DNA of 64,000 bases from positions 124,001 to 188,000 of the forward strand of contig NZ_JAGSND010000006.1 in the NCBI RefSeq assembly GCF_018128545.1, read 5' to 3'. Below the pieces are notes generated by a model, which saw only the letters and a program-made list of their open reading frames with translations, had not been told where the DNA came from and made no database searches. Positions 15,863 to 22,998 of the stretch are shown here, one piece after another. A program made the translations under genes and the position numbers. The stretch comes from Sinanaerobacter chloroacetimidivorans (lineage in GTDB: Bacteria; Bacillota; Clostridia; Peptostreptococcales; Anaerovoracaceae). Numbering within the stretch: position 1 is the first letter of the stretch; each line of letters begins with the position of its first letter.

Positions 15863-16609
15863 GTTGGTTTGCGAAAATCTTTTTCTGATGTCCAATGCAA
15901 TATCACTAAGTCCTAACAGGAACAGGAAGGTTTGCCCAATCCATGTTACAATAAAAATTACCGATATAATCCAGACCAGCAACCGGGGTGTTCGTTTCAA
16001 ATAGCCATAATAAAAGACCACCGCCAACCCCTGTACGGAAAAAATAAAAATAAACAGCATTTGCATATTGTACATGATTATGTTTTTATCAATAATTCCC
16101 GCACCGGCTGCCAGGTAAGACAGAAGGTAAATTAAAATAGAACCTAACATAATACTTTTGGGTAATGAAAATGCCCAAAACGGAGGCAGCATCGCTGCCC
16201 TTTTTCCTGATTTCCGTAAAATCCAGGAAATGATCTTATAGTTTATATAAGCGAATACGGAAGCACAAAGGATGATGGACCCCGGCACCGCCAGCATCAT
16301 GGTTTCCTTGACATTGTCCAGCGTCGTTTGCAGCTCAGCAGGATCAACATTTGTAATTCCAAGCATTTCATACCTTTGCATCAAATTCATGTCGGAAACA
16401 CTGATCTGGTTTAAAATCGTCTCCATAGCATGAAATATAGTCTGCCCGGTTATGGCCCAGAAAAGCAAAAATACCATGGATACCGCTATCATCGCACTCA
16501 GAATTCCTTCCAGGACACCCCGATAAGCACTTTTGCCCGCAAGCATATACTTGATCATAACGGGAATCGGAACGATCAGAATGGCGACTAATATGATTAA
16601 TGTGTACAT
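15854..16609 (-). CDS. DUF2232 polytopic membrane protein (YybS-like)
   Basis: A 251-residue protein with about seven hydrophobic helices and a central loop (VDPAELQTTLDNVKETM). Position between rpsR and gdpP and the helix pattern match the DUF2232/YybS family, which resembles S-components of transporters; function is not established. GGGGGATCT precedes the ATG. A terminator at 16668-16693 separates it from rpsR, so it is likely read from its own start site or by read-through. Confidence 0.8.
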   Translation of the reverse strand: MYTLIILVAILIVPIPVMIKYMLAGKSAYRGVLEGILSAMIAVSMVFLLFWAITGQTIFHAMETILNQISVSDMNLMQRYEMLGITNVDPAELQTTLDNVKETMMLAVPGSIILCASVFAYINYKIISWILRKSGKRAAMLPPFWAFSLPKSIMLGSILIYLLSYLAAGAGIIDKNIIMYNMQMLFIFIFSVQGLAVVFYYGYLKRTPRLLVWIISVIFIVTWIGQTFLFLLGLSDIALDIRKRFSQTNLK

Positions 16610-16667
16610 AGATCCCCCTTTTGAGAGTTTTACGATATTTTCTATTTTACGATATTTCCTATCAGAT

Positions 16668-16693
16668 AAAAAAGAAGCGATTACTCGCTTCTT
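16668..16693 (-). terminator. Intrinsic terminator after rpsR
   Basis: On the minus strand GAAGCGA-GTAA-TCGCTTC forms a 7-bp stem followed by TTTTTT. It ends the rpsF-ssb-rpsR transcript. Just beyond (16625-16655) the 12-mer TTTACGATATTT occurs twice, spaced 17 bases, before the DUF2232 start. Confidence 0.85.
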
Positions 16694-16722
16694 CCCTTTT
16701 CCTCATTGTGTCTGTACCGAAC

Positions 16723-16953
16723 TTAATCAGCTGTGTAAGGCAGTAAAGCCACGATTCTTGCTCTTTTGATGGCTTTTGTAACTTCTCTCTGATGAATAGC
16801 ACATGTACCTGTTATTCTCTTAGGAAGAATCTTCCCTCTGTCTGTTACATATTTTCTAAGCTTATCAACTTCTTTATAATCAATGGTTTCAGCTTTGTCT
16901 GCACAGAATTGGCATACTTTTTTTCTTCTCATGCCACGTTTTTTGTCCATCAT
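16723..16953 (-). CDS. rpsR: Ribosomal protein bS18
   Basis: A 76-residue small-subunit protein that partners S6 on 16S rRNA. It shows the zinc-ribbon form (CQFC near the N-terminus with a later Cys in GTCAIHQ) and the conserved [20 protein letters not shown] stretch. AGGAGG precedes two consecutive ATGs. Third gene of the rpsF-ssb-rpsR operon. Confidence 0.97.
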   Translation of the reverse strand: MMDKKRGMRRKKVCQFCADKAETIDYKEVDKLRKYVTDRGKILPKRITGTCAIHQREVTKAIKRARIVALLPYTAD

Positions 16954-16969
16954 GATATTTTACCTCCTG

Positions 16970-17392
16970 TTAAAATGGTATATCATCATCATCTTCCAGG
17001 GCCTGGAAGCCTTCTGGAATTCCAAGGCTGCCCTTAGGATCTTCTCTATCAAATCCGGAGCCGGATCCACCGGATCCTTTTTCGCCCCATTCTAAAAATT
17101 CAACTCGTTCAGCAATAACATCTGTGGTATATACCGTAGCCCCATCTTTGTTTTTATAGCTTCCGGTCTGAATTCTACCCTGAACGCCTACCAATTTCCC
17201 TTTTGCTAAAAAACGTTCGCAATTTTCCGCAGGTTTCCCAAACACGGTAACTCTGATGAAGTCTGCCTGCTTATCCTTCGAGAACGGTCTATCCACAGCA
17301 ACGGTAAAGGTAGCCACAGCGTTCTGACTTTCCGGAATGTACCGTAACTCAGGGTCTTTTGTTAATCTTCCGATTAATACTACATGATTCAT
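16970..17392 (-). CDS. ssb: Single-stranded DNA-binding protein
   Basis: A 140-residue OB-fold protein (NHVVLIGRLTKDPELRY start, about 1-105), a glycine/serine-rich linker (GSGGSGSGF) and the acidic C-terminal tip DDDIPF that recruits replication and repair partners. AAGAAGGG precedes the ATG. Lies between rpsF and rpsR in the conserved operon. Confidence 0.97.
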   Translation of the reverse strand: MNHVVLIGRLTKDPELRYIPESQNAVATFTVAVDRPFSKDKQADFIRVTVFGKPAENCERFLAKGKLVGVQGRIQTGSYKNKDGATVYTTDVIAERVEFLEWGEKGSGGSGSGFDREDPKGSLGIPEGFQALEDDDDIPF

Positions 17393-17445
17393 ATAACTAC
17401 CACCCTTCTTGCTTCTTCTTTTGTTTAATACCCTATATGCAACTG

Positions 17446-17733
17446 TTATTTTTCGTCTTTGTTGATAATGATATGTCTGATGACCGCATCAGAAATTCTG
17501 AGTCTTCTATCAAGCTCTTTCGGAAGTTCGGCGTTTCCTGTAAACTCGATTACCACATAGTATCCTTCGTTTTTCTTCTGGATTGGGTATGCGAGCTTTT
17601 TTGTTCCCCAAACATTCACTTTTCCGACTTCACCGCCTGCTGAAATGACTTCTTTTACCATTCCGACTGCAGCTTCTTTTTTGTCGTCTTCTAAAGCAGC
17701 TTCAATGATGAACATAACCTCGTAATTAATCAT
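17446..17733 (-). CDS. rpsF: Ribosomal protein bS6
   Basis: A 95-residue small-subunit protein (INYEVMFIIEAALEDD, VNVWGTKKLAYPIQKKNEG). The ATG at 17733 has GGGAGG 7 bases upstream; a longer frame from 17784 has no homology and is rejected. First gene of rpsF-ssb-rpsR. The leader contains a GAAA-tetraloop hairpin (17760-17775) that may take part in S6/S18 feedback, which I cannot confirm. Confidence 0.96.
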   Translation of the reverse strand: MINYEVMFIIEAALEDDKKEAAVGMVKEVISAGGEVGKVNVWGTKKLAYPIQKKNEGYYVVIEFTGNAELPKELDRRLRISDAVIRHIIINKDEK

Positions 17734-17759
17734 TCTTTCACCTCCCTGTGGACTAAATG

Positions 17760-17775
17760 GCTCTTTTTCAAGAGC
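17760..17775 (-). other. rpsF leader hairpin with GAAA loop
   Basis: On the minus strand GCTCTT-GAAA-AAGAGC forms a 6-bp stem with a GAAA tetraloop 27 bases before the rpsF start. A second weak stem (CATTT/AAATG) lies just upstream. An S6:S18 leader is known in many bacteria; the diagnostic bulge was not recognised here. Confidence 0.4.
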
Positions 17776-17816
17776 AGAGAGCATTCATTTGTCTAAATGC
17801 AAAATTCAATGCTTTT

Positions 17817-19127
17817 CTAGTATACCATAAAATGTGGATTTTGCAAGTAAAAATTATGTTGTCCCTTTTTCAGCCTTATTAACACACGTACCATTTCATC
17901 AATTTCTTCCTTCGTGTTATAAAATGCAAGAGAGGGTCTTACCGAAGTCTCCATGCCAAATCGTCTCAAAACAGGCTGCGCACAATGGTGGCCGGTGCGG
18001 ACGGCGATGCCTTCCTTGCTCAAAGCGTTTCCAATTTTGTCGTTTGATAAACCATCTATAATAAAGGATATCACACTGGTTTTGTCTTCAGCAGTGCCTA
18101 AAAAAGTTAATCCTTGTATCTTATGCAAGGCTTCCATCGAATGTTCCAACAGGGAATGTTCGTATCGGCAGATATGCTCCATGCCGATACTTTCTACATA
18201 GTCAATTGCAGCACCCAGTCCGACAGCATCTGCGATATTTCCGGTTCCCGCTTCGAAACGATCTGGTGCAACTTTATACTGTGTACTTTCAAAGGTAACA
18301 TCCTGAATCATATTTCCGCCGCCCTGGTAAGGCGGCATTTCCTTTAAAAGATTTTCTTTGGCATATAAAACGCCGATCCCTGTGGGGCCATACAATTTAT
18401 GACCGGAAAATACATAAAAATCATAATCACAATCCGTAACATCAACTGCCAAATGAGATACTGCCTGGGCACCGTCTACCAGAATCTTTGCTCCGTGAGC
18501 ATGTGCCATCTTCGTCATTTGGGCAATCGGAGTGATGGTTCCCAGCACATTGGAAACGTGAGCTACACAGACCAATTTTGTCTTTGGATTCAACATCTTT
18601 TCATACTCATCCAGTTGTATCTGGCCATGGTCATCGATAGGAATCACCCTGAGTTTTGCATCGGTTTCCTCACTTATCATCTGCCAGGGAACAATGTTGG
18701 CGTGATGCTCCAGACAGGATACTAAAATCTCATCCTCAGGTTGGAGCGTTTGTTTTCCATAAGTATTTGCAACCAGATTAATGGCCTCCGTGGTTCCTCT
18801 TACGAAGACAATTTCCCTGGGAGACGATGCGTGAATAAATTTGCAAACCTTGCTTCTGGCCTCCTCATAGGCATCGGTGGCTCTCGCAGCCAAGGTATGC
18901 GCGCCCCTGTGAATATTTGAATTCTCGTGCAGGTAATATTGTGAAATGCGGTTTATTACAGCTGCCGGTTTCTGTGTAGTTGCTGCGTTATCCAGCCAGA
19001 TCAAGTCTTTTCCGTTTACTTTTTCGGATAAAATAGGAAAGTCTCTGCGCACTGCATGAACGGGGAATGGCTTCCCGCATGAATTTTTCAGGATACCGGG
19101 AACGGGAAGAAACTCATTTATAATCAT
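17817..19127 (-). CDS. SufS-type cysteine desulfurase, encapsulin cargo
   Basis: This 436-residue PLP enzyme removes sulfur from cysteine. Seen: the SufS/NifS class II core, PLP lysine (SGHKLYGPTG) and active-site Cys (RTGHHCAQP). Compared with free SufS proteins it has about 22 extra N-terminal residues (INEFLPVPGILKNSCGKPF) and a short C-terminal tail. It directly follows a Family 2A encapsulin gene, overlapping it by 14 bases; in that family the cysteine desulfurase is the cargo and is loaded through its N-terminal extension. ATG at 19127; a TTG at 19139 with a distant GGAG is the alternative. No SufU or SufBCD gene is adjacent. Confidence 0.9.
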   Translation of the reverse strand: MIINEFLPVPGILKNSCGKPFPVHAVRRDFPILSEKVNGKDLIWLDNAATTQKPAAVINRISQYYLHENSNIHRGAHTLAARATDAYEEARSKVCKFIHASSPREIVFVRGTTEAINLVANTYGKQTLQPEDEILVSCLEHHANIVPWQMISEETDAKLRVIPIDDHGQIQLDEYEKMLNPKTKLVCVAHVSNVLGTITPIAQMTKMAHAHGAKILVDGAQAVSHLAVDVTDCDYDFYVFSGHKLYGPTGIGVLYAKENLLKEMPPYQGGGNMIQDVTFESTQYKVAPDRFEAGTGNIADAVGLGAAIDYVESIGMEHICRYEHSLLEHSMEALHKIQGLTFLGTAEDKTSVISFIIDGLSNDKIGNALSKEGIAVRTGHHCAQPVLRRFGMETSVRPSLAFYNTKEEIDEMVRVLIRLKKGQHNFYLQNPHFMVY

Positions 19128-20088
19128 AGTAGTGCCCAATTTCTACATTCTCCAGCACTGCTGCCGCGTCAGAGGATAAGATGCAAGCCGAGCTGTAAAG
19201 CATGAGAAGATACATGCCAATCCCGCGATTGTCAATTCCCATAAATCGTACCGATAATCCTTCCGATTGTTCTCCCGGCAGATTGGCCTGATAGAGGCCG
19301 ATAACCCCCTGCTTTTCTTCTCCGGTACGAATTAACAAGATATTGGTAGATCCTGTCTGACCTTTTGGATTCTGCTCCCCATCCACTAAAAGCTTGTTGG
19401 TGGGAAGAATGGGGATTCCTCTCCAGGTCAAGACGCTGGATCCGTGAATCTGAATGGAAACCGGCGGAACTCCTCTTCTGGTGCATTCTCTGCCAAAGGC
19501 GGCGATGGCTTTTGGATGGGCAAGAAAAAAGGAAGGTTCTTTCCATACCTTTGCAATGAGTTCATCTAAATCATCCGGCGTAGGATACCCATTGCGGGTT
19601 CGAATTCTCTGAGATTCCGATATATTCTTTAACAGGCCGTAATCCTCACTGTTTATCAGCAGGTTCTCCTGTTTTTCTCTCAGGCATTCCACACTCAGCC
19701 GCAGTTGTTCCTCACTTTGGCTATAAGGGCTGCTGTATATATCCGAAACACGCGTACTGATTTTGACAATGGAGGAAATGGGATTAAGCAGGTATTCTCT
19801 TGGCTTGGTTTCGTATTCTATATAGCCTTCGGGAATGTTTTCAAAGCCTACTTCAGAGTTCATCATATCTAAAGGAAAATCTCCTTCAATTACTTTATTC
19901 AATCGAAAAATACCCGTTTCCAAAGGCTTCCACTCCAGCATTCTGGAAAGCCATCTGGGCGTAATAGATTCAAGCTGGGGAACTGTTTTTACCACATCTG
20001 CCAACTGATAAGCAGCATCGGAAGTCAAAAAATCTTTTTTGACTTTCTGATAGGTCTCCGTATTTTGATAATTATTTTGTTCTTCCAT
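19114..20088 (-). CDS. Family 2A encapsulin shell protein (SrpI-like)
   Basis: A 324-residue HK97-fold shell protein of the Family 2A encapsulins. Recognisable segments are the extended N-terminal arm with ITPRWLSRMLEWKPLETGIFRLNK, the E-loop-like GFENIPEGYIEYETKPREYLLNPIS, ISTRVSDIYSSPYSQSEEQLR, and IHGSSVLTWRGIPILPTNKL. No cyclic-nucleotide-binding insertion is present, which separates it from Family 2B. The ATG at 20088 has AAGGAGG 7 bases upstream. It is followed by the cysteine desulfurase cargo in one operon. Expected to form a closed cytosolic shell; in other species such shells handle or store sulfur. Confidence 0.9.
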   Translation of the reverse strand: MEEQNNYQNTETYQKVKKDFLTSDAAYQLADVVKTVPQLESITPRWLSRMLEWKPLETGIFRLNKVIEGDFPLDMMNSEVGFENIPEGYIEYETKPREYLLNPISSIVKISTRVSDIYSSPYSQSEEQLRLSVECLREKQENLLINSEDYGLLKNISESQRIRTRNGYPTPDDLDELIAKVWKEPSFFLAHPKAIAAFGRECTRRGVPPVSIQIHGSSVLTWRGIPILPTNKLLVDGEQNPKGQTGSTNILLIRTGEEKQGVIGLYQANLPGEQSEGLSVRFMGIDNRGIGMYLLMLYSSACILSSDAAAVLENVEIGHYYDYK

Positions 20089-20110
20089 AAAATCGCCTCC
20101 TTCTGTTACA

Positions 20111-20148
20111 TAGTTCGCCAACCATCAATTTTCAAATTAGGCGAGCTA
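20111..20148. promoter_or_regulatory. Inverted repeat upstream of encapsulin
   Basis: TAGTTCGCC (20111-20119) and GGCGAGCTA (20140-20148) are reverse complements with one mismatch, spaced by 20 bases. They lie 23-60 bases before the encapsulin start, where a repressor or activator site is plausible. No known operator is recognised. Confidence 0.45.
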
Positions 20149-20224
20149 AAAGTAGTATGCTGATTTTTATGGATTTCTAAACATTTTCTGTAGGATTTTA
20201 ACCCATATTTTCCCGAAGCCTGGC

Positions 20225-20250
20225 ACAAAATTTATCCAATTTCATAAAAT
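20225..20250 (+). promoter_or_regulatory. Candidate mother-cell sporulation promoter for cotJ
   Basis: AC (20225-20226), 16 bases, then CATAAAATG (20243-20251) approximates the SigK pattern AC-N16-CATANNNTA, and CATAAAAT also fits the SigE -10. It lies about 35 bases before cotJA. In Bacillus the cotJ operon is SigE-dependent; the sigma here cannot be decided from sequence. Confidence 0.4.
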
Positions 20251-20284
20251 GATTAAAGAAATATAGGAAAGGAGACAATATATT

Positions 20285-20527
20285 TTGAATAGTTCTGGAT
20301 CTAAACCAAATAATGAATTTGAAGAACCTTACGTTGGTATGCCCATAGCCAATATGAATCGTTCCGTTCAAAAGAAGTCCTATTGTACCGCTGTTAACAG
20401 CTGTCCTCTAGCCATGGCCTATGTACCCTGGCAGTGCTGGGAACAACCTTATGAGCCAAATGTAGCATTAAAGCGGGGAACCATTTTCCCCTGTCTGGAT
20501 TTACCGTGGGAGGGGTGGAGATATTAA
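20285..20527 (+). CDS. cotJA: Spore coat protein CotJA
   Basis: An 80-residue protein with the CotJA core: CPLAMAYVPWQCWEQPYEPN-like aromatic segment, GTIFPCLDLPWEGW end. It starts at a TTG with AAAGGAG 10 bases upstream. First gene of the cotJABC spore coat operon, expressed in the mother cell during sporulation in Bacillus. It is one base from cotJB. Confidence 0.92.
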   Translation: MNSSGSKPNNEFEEPYVGMPIANMNRSVQKKSYCTAVNSCPLAMAYVPWQCWEQPYEPNVALKRGTIFPCLDLPWEGWRY

Positions 20528-20528
20528 A

Positions 20529-20804
20529 ATGATGGATCGTCGAAGTGAACTGTTTCAAAAAATTCAGATGGTCAGTTTTGTACTGGTTGACACCAATCTT
20601 TATCTCGATACGCACCCAGATGACAGAGCGGCTCTGAATTATTATCATAAATACCGAACATTAATGGATCAAATGGTACAGGAGTATACGGATAATTATG
20701 GGCCCTTAACTCCCTATACTGTAAAATCAGCAGATATGTGGACCTGGATTGATCAGCCATGGCCATGGGAAAAGGAGGCAAATAGCTATGTGGAGTTACG
20801 ATAA
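20529..20804 (+). CDS. cotJB: Spore coat protein CotJB
   Basis: A 91-residue protein with the CotJB pattern (FQKIQMVSFVLVDTNLYLDTHP, ALNYYHKYRTLMDQ, YGPLTPYTV, WPWEKEANSYVE). It overlaps the start of cotJC by 17 bases. Second gene of the operon; small coat component needed with CotJA and CotJC. Confidence 0.93.
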   Translation: MMDRRSELFQKIQMVSFVLVDTNLYLDTHPDDRAALNYYHKYRTLMDQMVQEYTDNYGPLTPYTVKSADMWTWIDQPWPWEKEANSYVELR

Positions 20805-20898
20805 AAAATTGCAGTACCCCGTCAAAATTGCATGTCCCAATCCTGCAATAGCTAAGATTATCATTACACAATATGGAGGACCAAATGGCTTTCAGTGA
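20788..20898 (+). pseudogene. cotJC: 5' fragment of split cotJC
   Basis: The ATG at 20788 (AGGAGG 9 bases upstream) begins MWSYDKKLQYPVKIACPNP and continues to QYGGP at the recombination core, then runs into element sequence and stops at a TGA (36 codons). The first 29-31 residues match the N-terminus of CotJC; the rest of the protein is found 3.6 kb away. This is an interrupted gene rather than a decayed one: both halves are intact and in matching frame. Confidence 0.93.
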
Positions 20899-20926
20899 TG
20901 ATTTTCAGAAATTATCCGATAGGATT

Positions 20927-21328
20927 CTATTCTTTCCCCGGCAGCTTTTCGCCGCATTTGTTACAATAAACAAAACTTTCTTCTACTTCCGTTCCGCAAT
21001 AGGGACAGAAAGCACTGTTATGTAATTGCCTTGAGATCGTAACCTCAGATTTATTGCTTTTTCTAAATGTTTCATTGAGTGGATCCGGTTCTTCTTCCCC
21101 ATCTGTAATGTCATAAACGGAATAGCGATTTTCACCGGTGGCATTTCTAAAATGATAAACCGCCTGGACGATACCCATTACGATAAAAATGATACCAAAT
21201 AATGCAAAAAATATAGGCGCCCCCATGGACATTGCAAAAAACGTCCATATGATTCCAAAAATCGCGGCGGCAATGGATCCGATCCCCCCCATCATGGACG
21301 GTGCTCTTCCCGGCTTAATGCTTTTCAT
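20927..21328 (-). CDS. Zinc-ribbon membrane protein, element-borne
   Basis: A 133-residue protein with an N-terminal KPGRAPSMMGG motif, two membrane helices (about 15-55), a polar linker and a C-terminal zinc ribbon (CPYCGTEVEESFVYCNKCG: two CxxC pairs). Proteins of this layout are common in Clostridia; function unknown. It lies 45 bases inside the left junction of the cotJC element, on the strand opposite to cotJC. Confidence 0.75.
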   Translation of the reverse strand: MKSIKPGRAPSMMGGIGSIAAAIFGIIWTFFAMSMGAPIFFALFGIIFIVMGIVQAVYHFRNATGENRYSVYDITDGEEEPDPLNETFRKSNKSEVTISRQLHNSAFCPYCGTEVEESFVYCNKCGEKLPGKE

Positions 21329-21509
21329 AAATGATCCCCCTGTGTTTTTTATTCTTTTCCATTATATCAGGTGCATCAAAAAAAAGTCACCCTTTTATGA
21401 AGCGGTAAAATGTTCTTTTTGCGCTGAACATTTTACCGCTTATATGGATAACTCTTTCTTTTGCATTCTCTTAATTTTCATAATCTGGTGCCGGAAAGCA
21501 GTATCTGGA

Positions 21510-21917
21510 TCACCTTTTGGAACAGCTTAAGAAGAAACTGTTTACTAAGGATATCAGAGAAACCAACGTGCCCATCGCAATCATTGCCGGGGCTCGCAAT
21601 GAACTGCAGGTACACTCCGTACTGCAGCTGCCGTCACAGAACCCAATTATAATTGTAGCCATTAAGGCTGTCAGAATTCCCAGCATAACCATTCCGACAC
21701 TGATTCCCCATCTTGCTTGATTTGATTCCGAGGCGATGAAAAAAACAGCCATCAACAGAATCATAACTCCGATAATAAACTCTGCTTTCGCTGCCGTCGG
21801 GCATTTCATACCCATGTCCATACAATGTTCGCAGGTTCTAAGTATAAAATTAGGAACCACGGAGATCATTGCACCTAGAATTCCCAGGATAACACCCCAA
21901 ATTATTTTACCAGTCAA
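21510..21917 (-). CDS. DUF4418 family membrane protein
   Basis: A 135-residue protein with four hydrophobic helices and the conserved Cys-containing segment TCEHCMDMGMKCPTAA between helices 1 and 2, plus CDGSCSTECTC later, as in DUF4418. The start is a TTG at 21917 with AGGAGG 7 bases upstream; an ATG at 21947 has no site. Function unknown; the paired cysteines suggest redox or metal binding. It lies in the cotJC element. Confidence 0.8.
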   Translation of the reverse strand: MTGKIIWGVILGILGAMISVVPNFILRTCEHCMDMGMKCPTAAKAEFIIGVMILLMAVFFIASESNQARWGISVGMVMLGILTALMATIIIGFCDGSCSTECTCSSLRAPAMIAMGTLVSLISLVNSFFLSCSKR

Positions 21918-22010
21918 TGATAACCCTCCTATCAAATAGTTTTTCATTTACAAACGCTACTTCATTTTATGCGGACAAAGGTATGGATATGAACATGTTG
22001 TCCATGGTAT

Positions 22011-22211
22011 TTATTCAATCCCGTATTTTTTTTTCGTTTCGAAAATTCTTCGGGACTTATACTCGTTGTATGTACGTTCCTGACTTCTGATAGCCCTGAT
22101 CAGCGCTCTTTCCTCTTCAAGGCTTTTTGAGTAAGCTTTGCCAATTTCACACGTGCTGTGACAGGCAGGATACCTATTCTTGCAGTCTAAACAGGGTGAC
22201 TTACTTTTCAT
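22011..22211 (-). CDS. Small Cys-rich charged protein, element-borne
   Basis: A 66-residue protein: an N-terminal four-Cys cluster (CLDCKNRYPACHSTC) that could bind zinc, then a charged helix (SLEEERALIRAIRSQERTY). Similar small proteins occur in phages and integrative elements. AAAGGAG lies 8 bases before the ATG at 22211. Its size and position in a serine-recombinase element make it a possible recombination directionality factor, which is inference only. Confidence 0.65.
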   Translation of the reverse strand: MKSKSPCLDCKNRYPACHSTCEIGKAYSKSLEEERALIRAIRSQERTYNEYKSRRIFETKKKYGIE

Positions 22212-22315
22212 TGTCATCTCTCCTTTGTGTTTAAAATATTATGTAAACCATCGATTGCCTCTATAAAAAATTTTTCAACAGACTTCAGATATTATAATTT
22301 TAAGGATTTCGATAT

Positions 22316-22509
22316 TTTTCCACAAATTTTTCAAAATCGCATACAATTTTATCCAAGGCTCTGTGTGGATAACTTTACCCCTCATAAGAGGTGAAATTTC
22401 AACATATTTTTTAAATACAAAATGATTTTTCCAACACTTATCCACAGGCAAATGCATTTTACGCAGAAACCTTCCCTATACTTTCCACATTTCAACTGTT
22501 TTTTCCACA
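22316..22509. promoter_or_regulatory. Cluster of DnaA-box-like 9-mers
   Basis: Perfect TTATCCACA at 22438-22446 (plus) and 22364-22372 (minus, read as TGTGGATAA). Near matches: TTTTCCACA 22316-22324 and 22501-22509, CTTTCCACA 22481-22489, TTATCCAAG 22349-22357. The surrounding 200 bases are very AT-rich. Six sites in under 200 bases is origin-like density, yet the cluster lies in the cotJC element and no dnaA gene is in the window. Confidence 0.7.
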
Positions 22510-22640
22510 TTGGGTTTTATGAAATGCACCCATCGGCAAATGCCGCATATTATATAGTAAAATCACCTAATCGATCAACTCCAACAGAACTTCAGAAATG
22601 AAGTGATAACCTTAATCGTAACGATTCATTAGTTTTCGAT

Positions 22641-22665
22641 GCGCCCGCTGTAGCGGGCGCTTTTT
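22641..22665 (+). terminator. Strong intrinsic terminator
   Basis: GCGCCCGC and GCGGGCGC form an 8-bp GC stem (loop TGTA) followed by TTTTT. No coding sequence on the plus strand lies upstream for more than 1.7 kb, so the transcript it ends is likely a small non-coding RNA or a leader. Confidence 0.88.
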
Positions 22666-22998
22666 GATTCCAAAATTGGATCCAAATTTTAAGGCTGCTC
22701 CTGCTGCTGTGTGCTGACGTAACCTGCCGCAGTCATAAATTTATCTGTGAGGTTTTGGGATACCCGATCTTTCTCCTTGTCACACAGCTGATCCCACCTT
22801 TTCTCTGCTCTTTTTTCTTCCGAAACTGTTACAAAAAAAACCTCAGCAGATACCTCCTTTTTTTTCATCCCTCCGCCTCCTTTCTAAATCCTATGAAGGG
22901 AAACGGATTTCTATTACAGGTCTTTTCTTTTACATTTCTCAGTAAAATATTAGGAGCATCTCAAAGCGCATATTGAAAAATCTTGAAAGGGGGTCAAC

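Larger units (their letters stand above)
22212..22998. other. Long gene-free stretch of the element
   Basis: Between the small Cys-rich gene and the recombinase there are 787 bases without a supportable gene. It holds the DnaA-box-like cluster (22316-22509), a small hairpin CGGCA/TGCCG near 22533-22544, an AT-rich possible -10 (CATATTATATAG), an AATCG/CGATT hairpin and a strong plus-strand terminator (22641-22665). The last 300 bases before the recombinase show short frames without ribosome binding sites. Confidence 0.7.

Noticed and set aside
22275-22457. 60-residue minus-strand frame in the cotJC element
   Set aside because: It lies inside the AT-rich DnaA-box cluster, has no ribosome binding site and its sequence is explained by the boxes.
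22316-22509. Chromosomal oriC
   Set aside because: DnaA boxes are dense, but dnaA, dnaN and rpmH are not here and the region lies between the two halves of cotJC. Kept as an origin-like cluster, not called oriC.
22755-22976. 73-residue plus-strand frame before the recombinase
   Set aside because: No ribosome binding site, Phe-rich low-complexity product, no family pattern.
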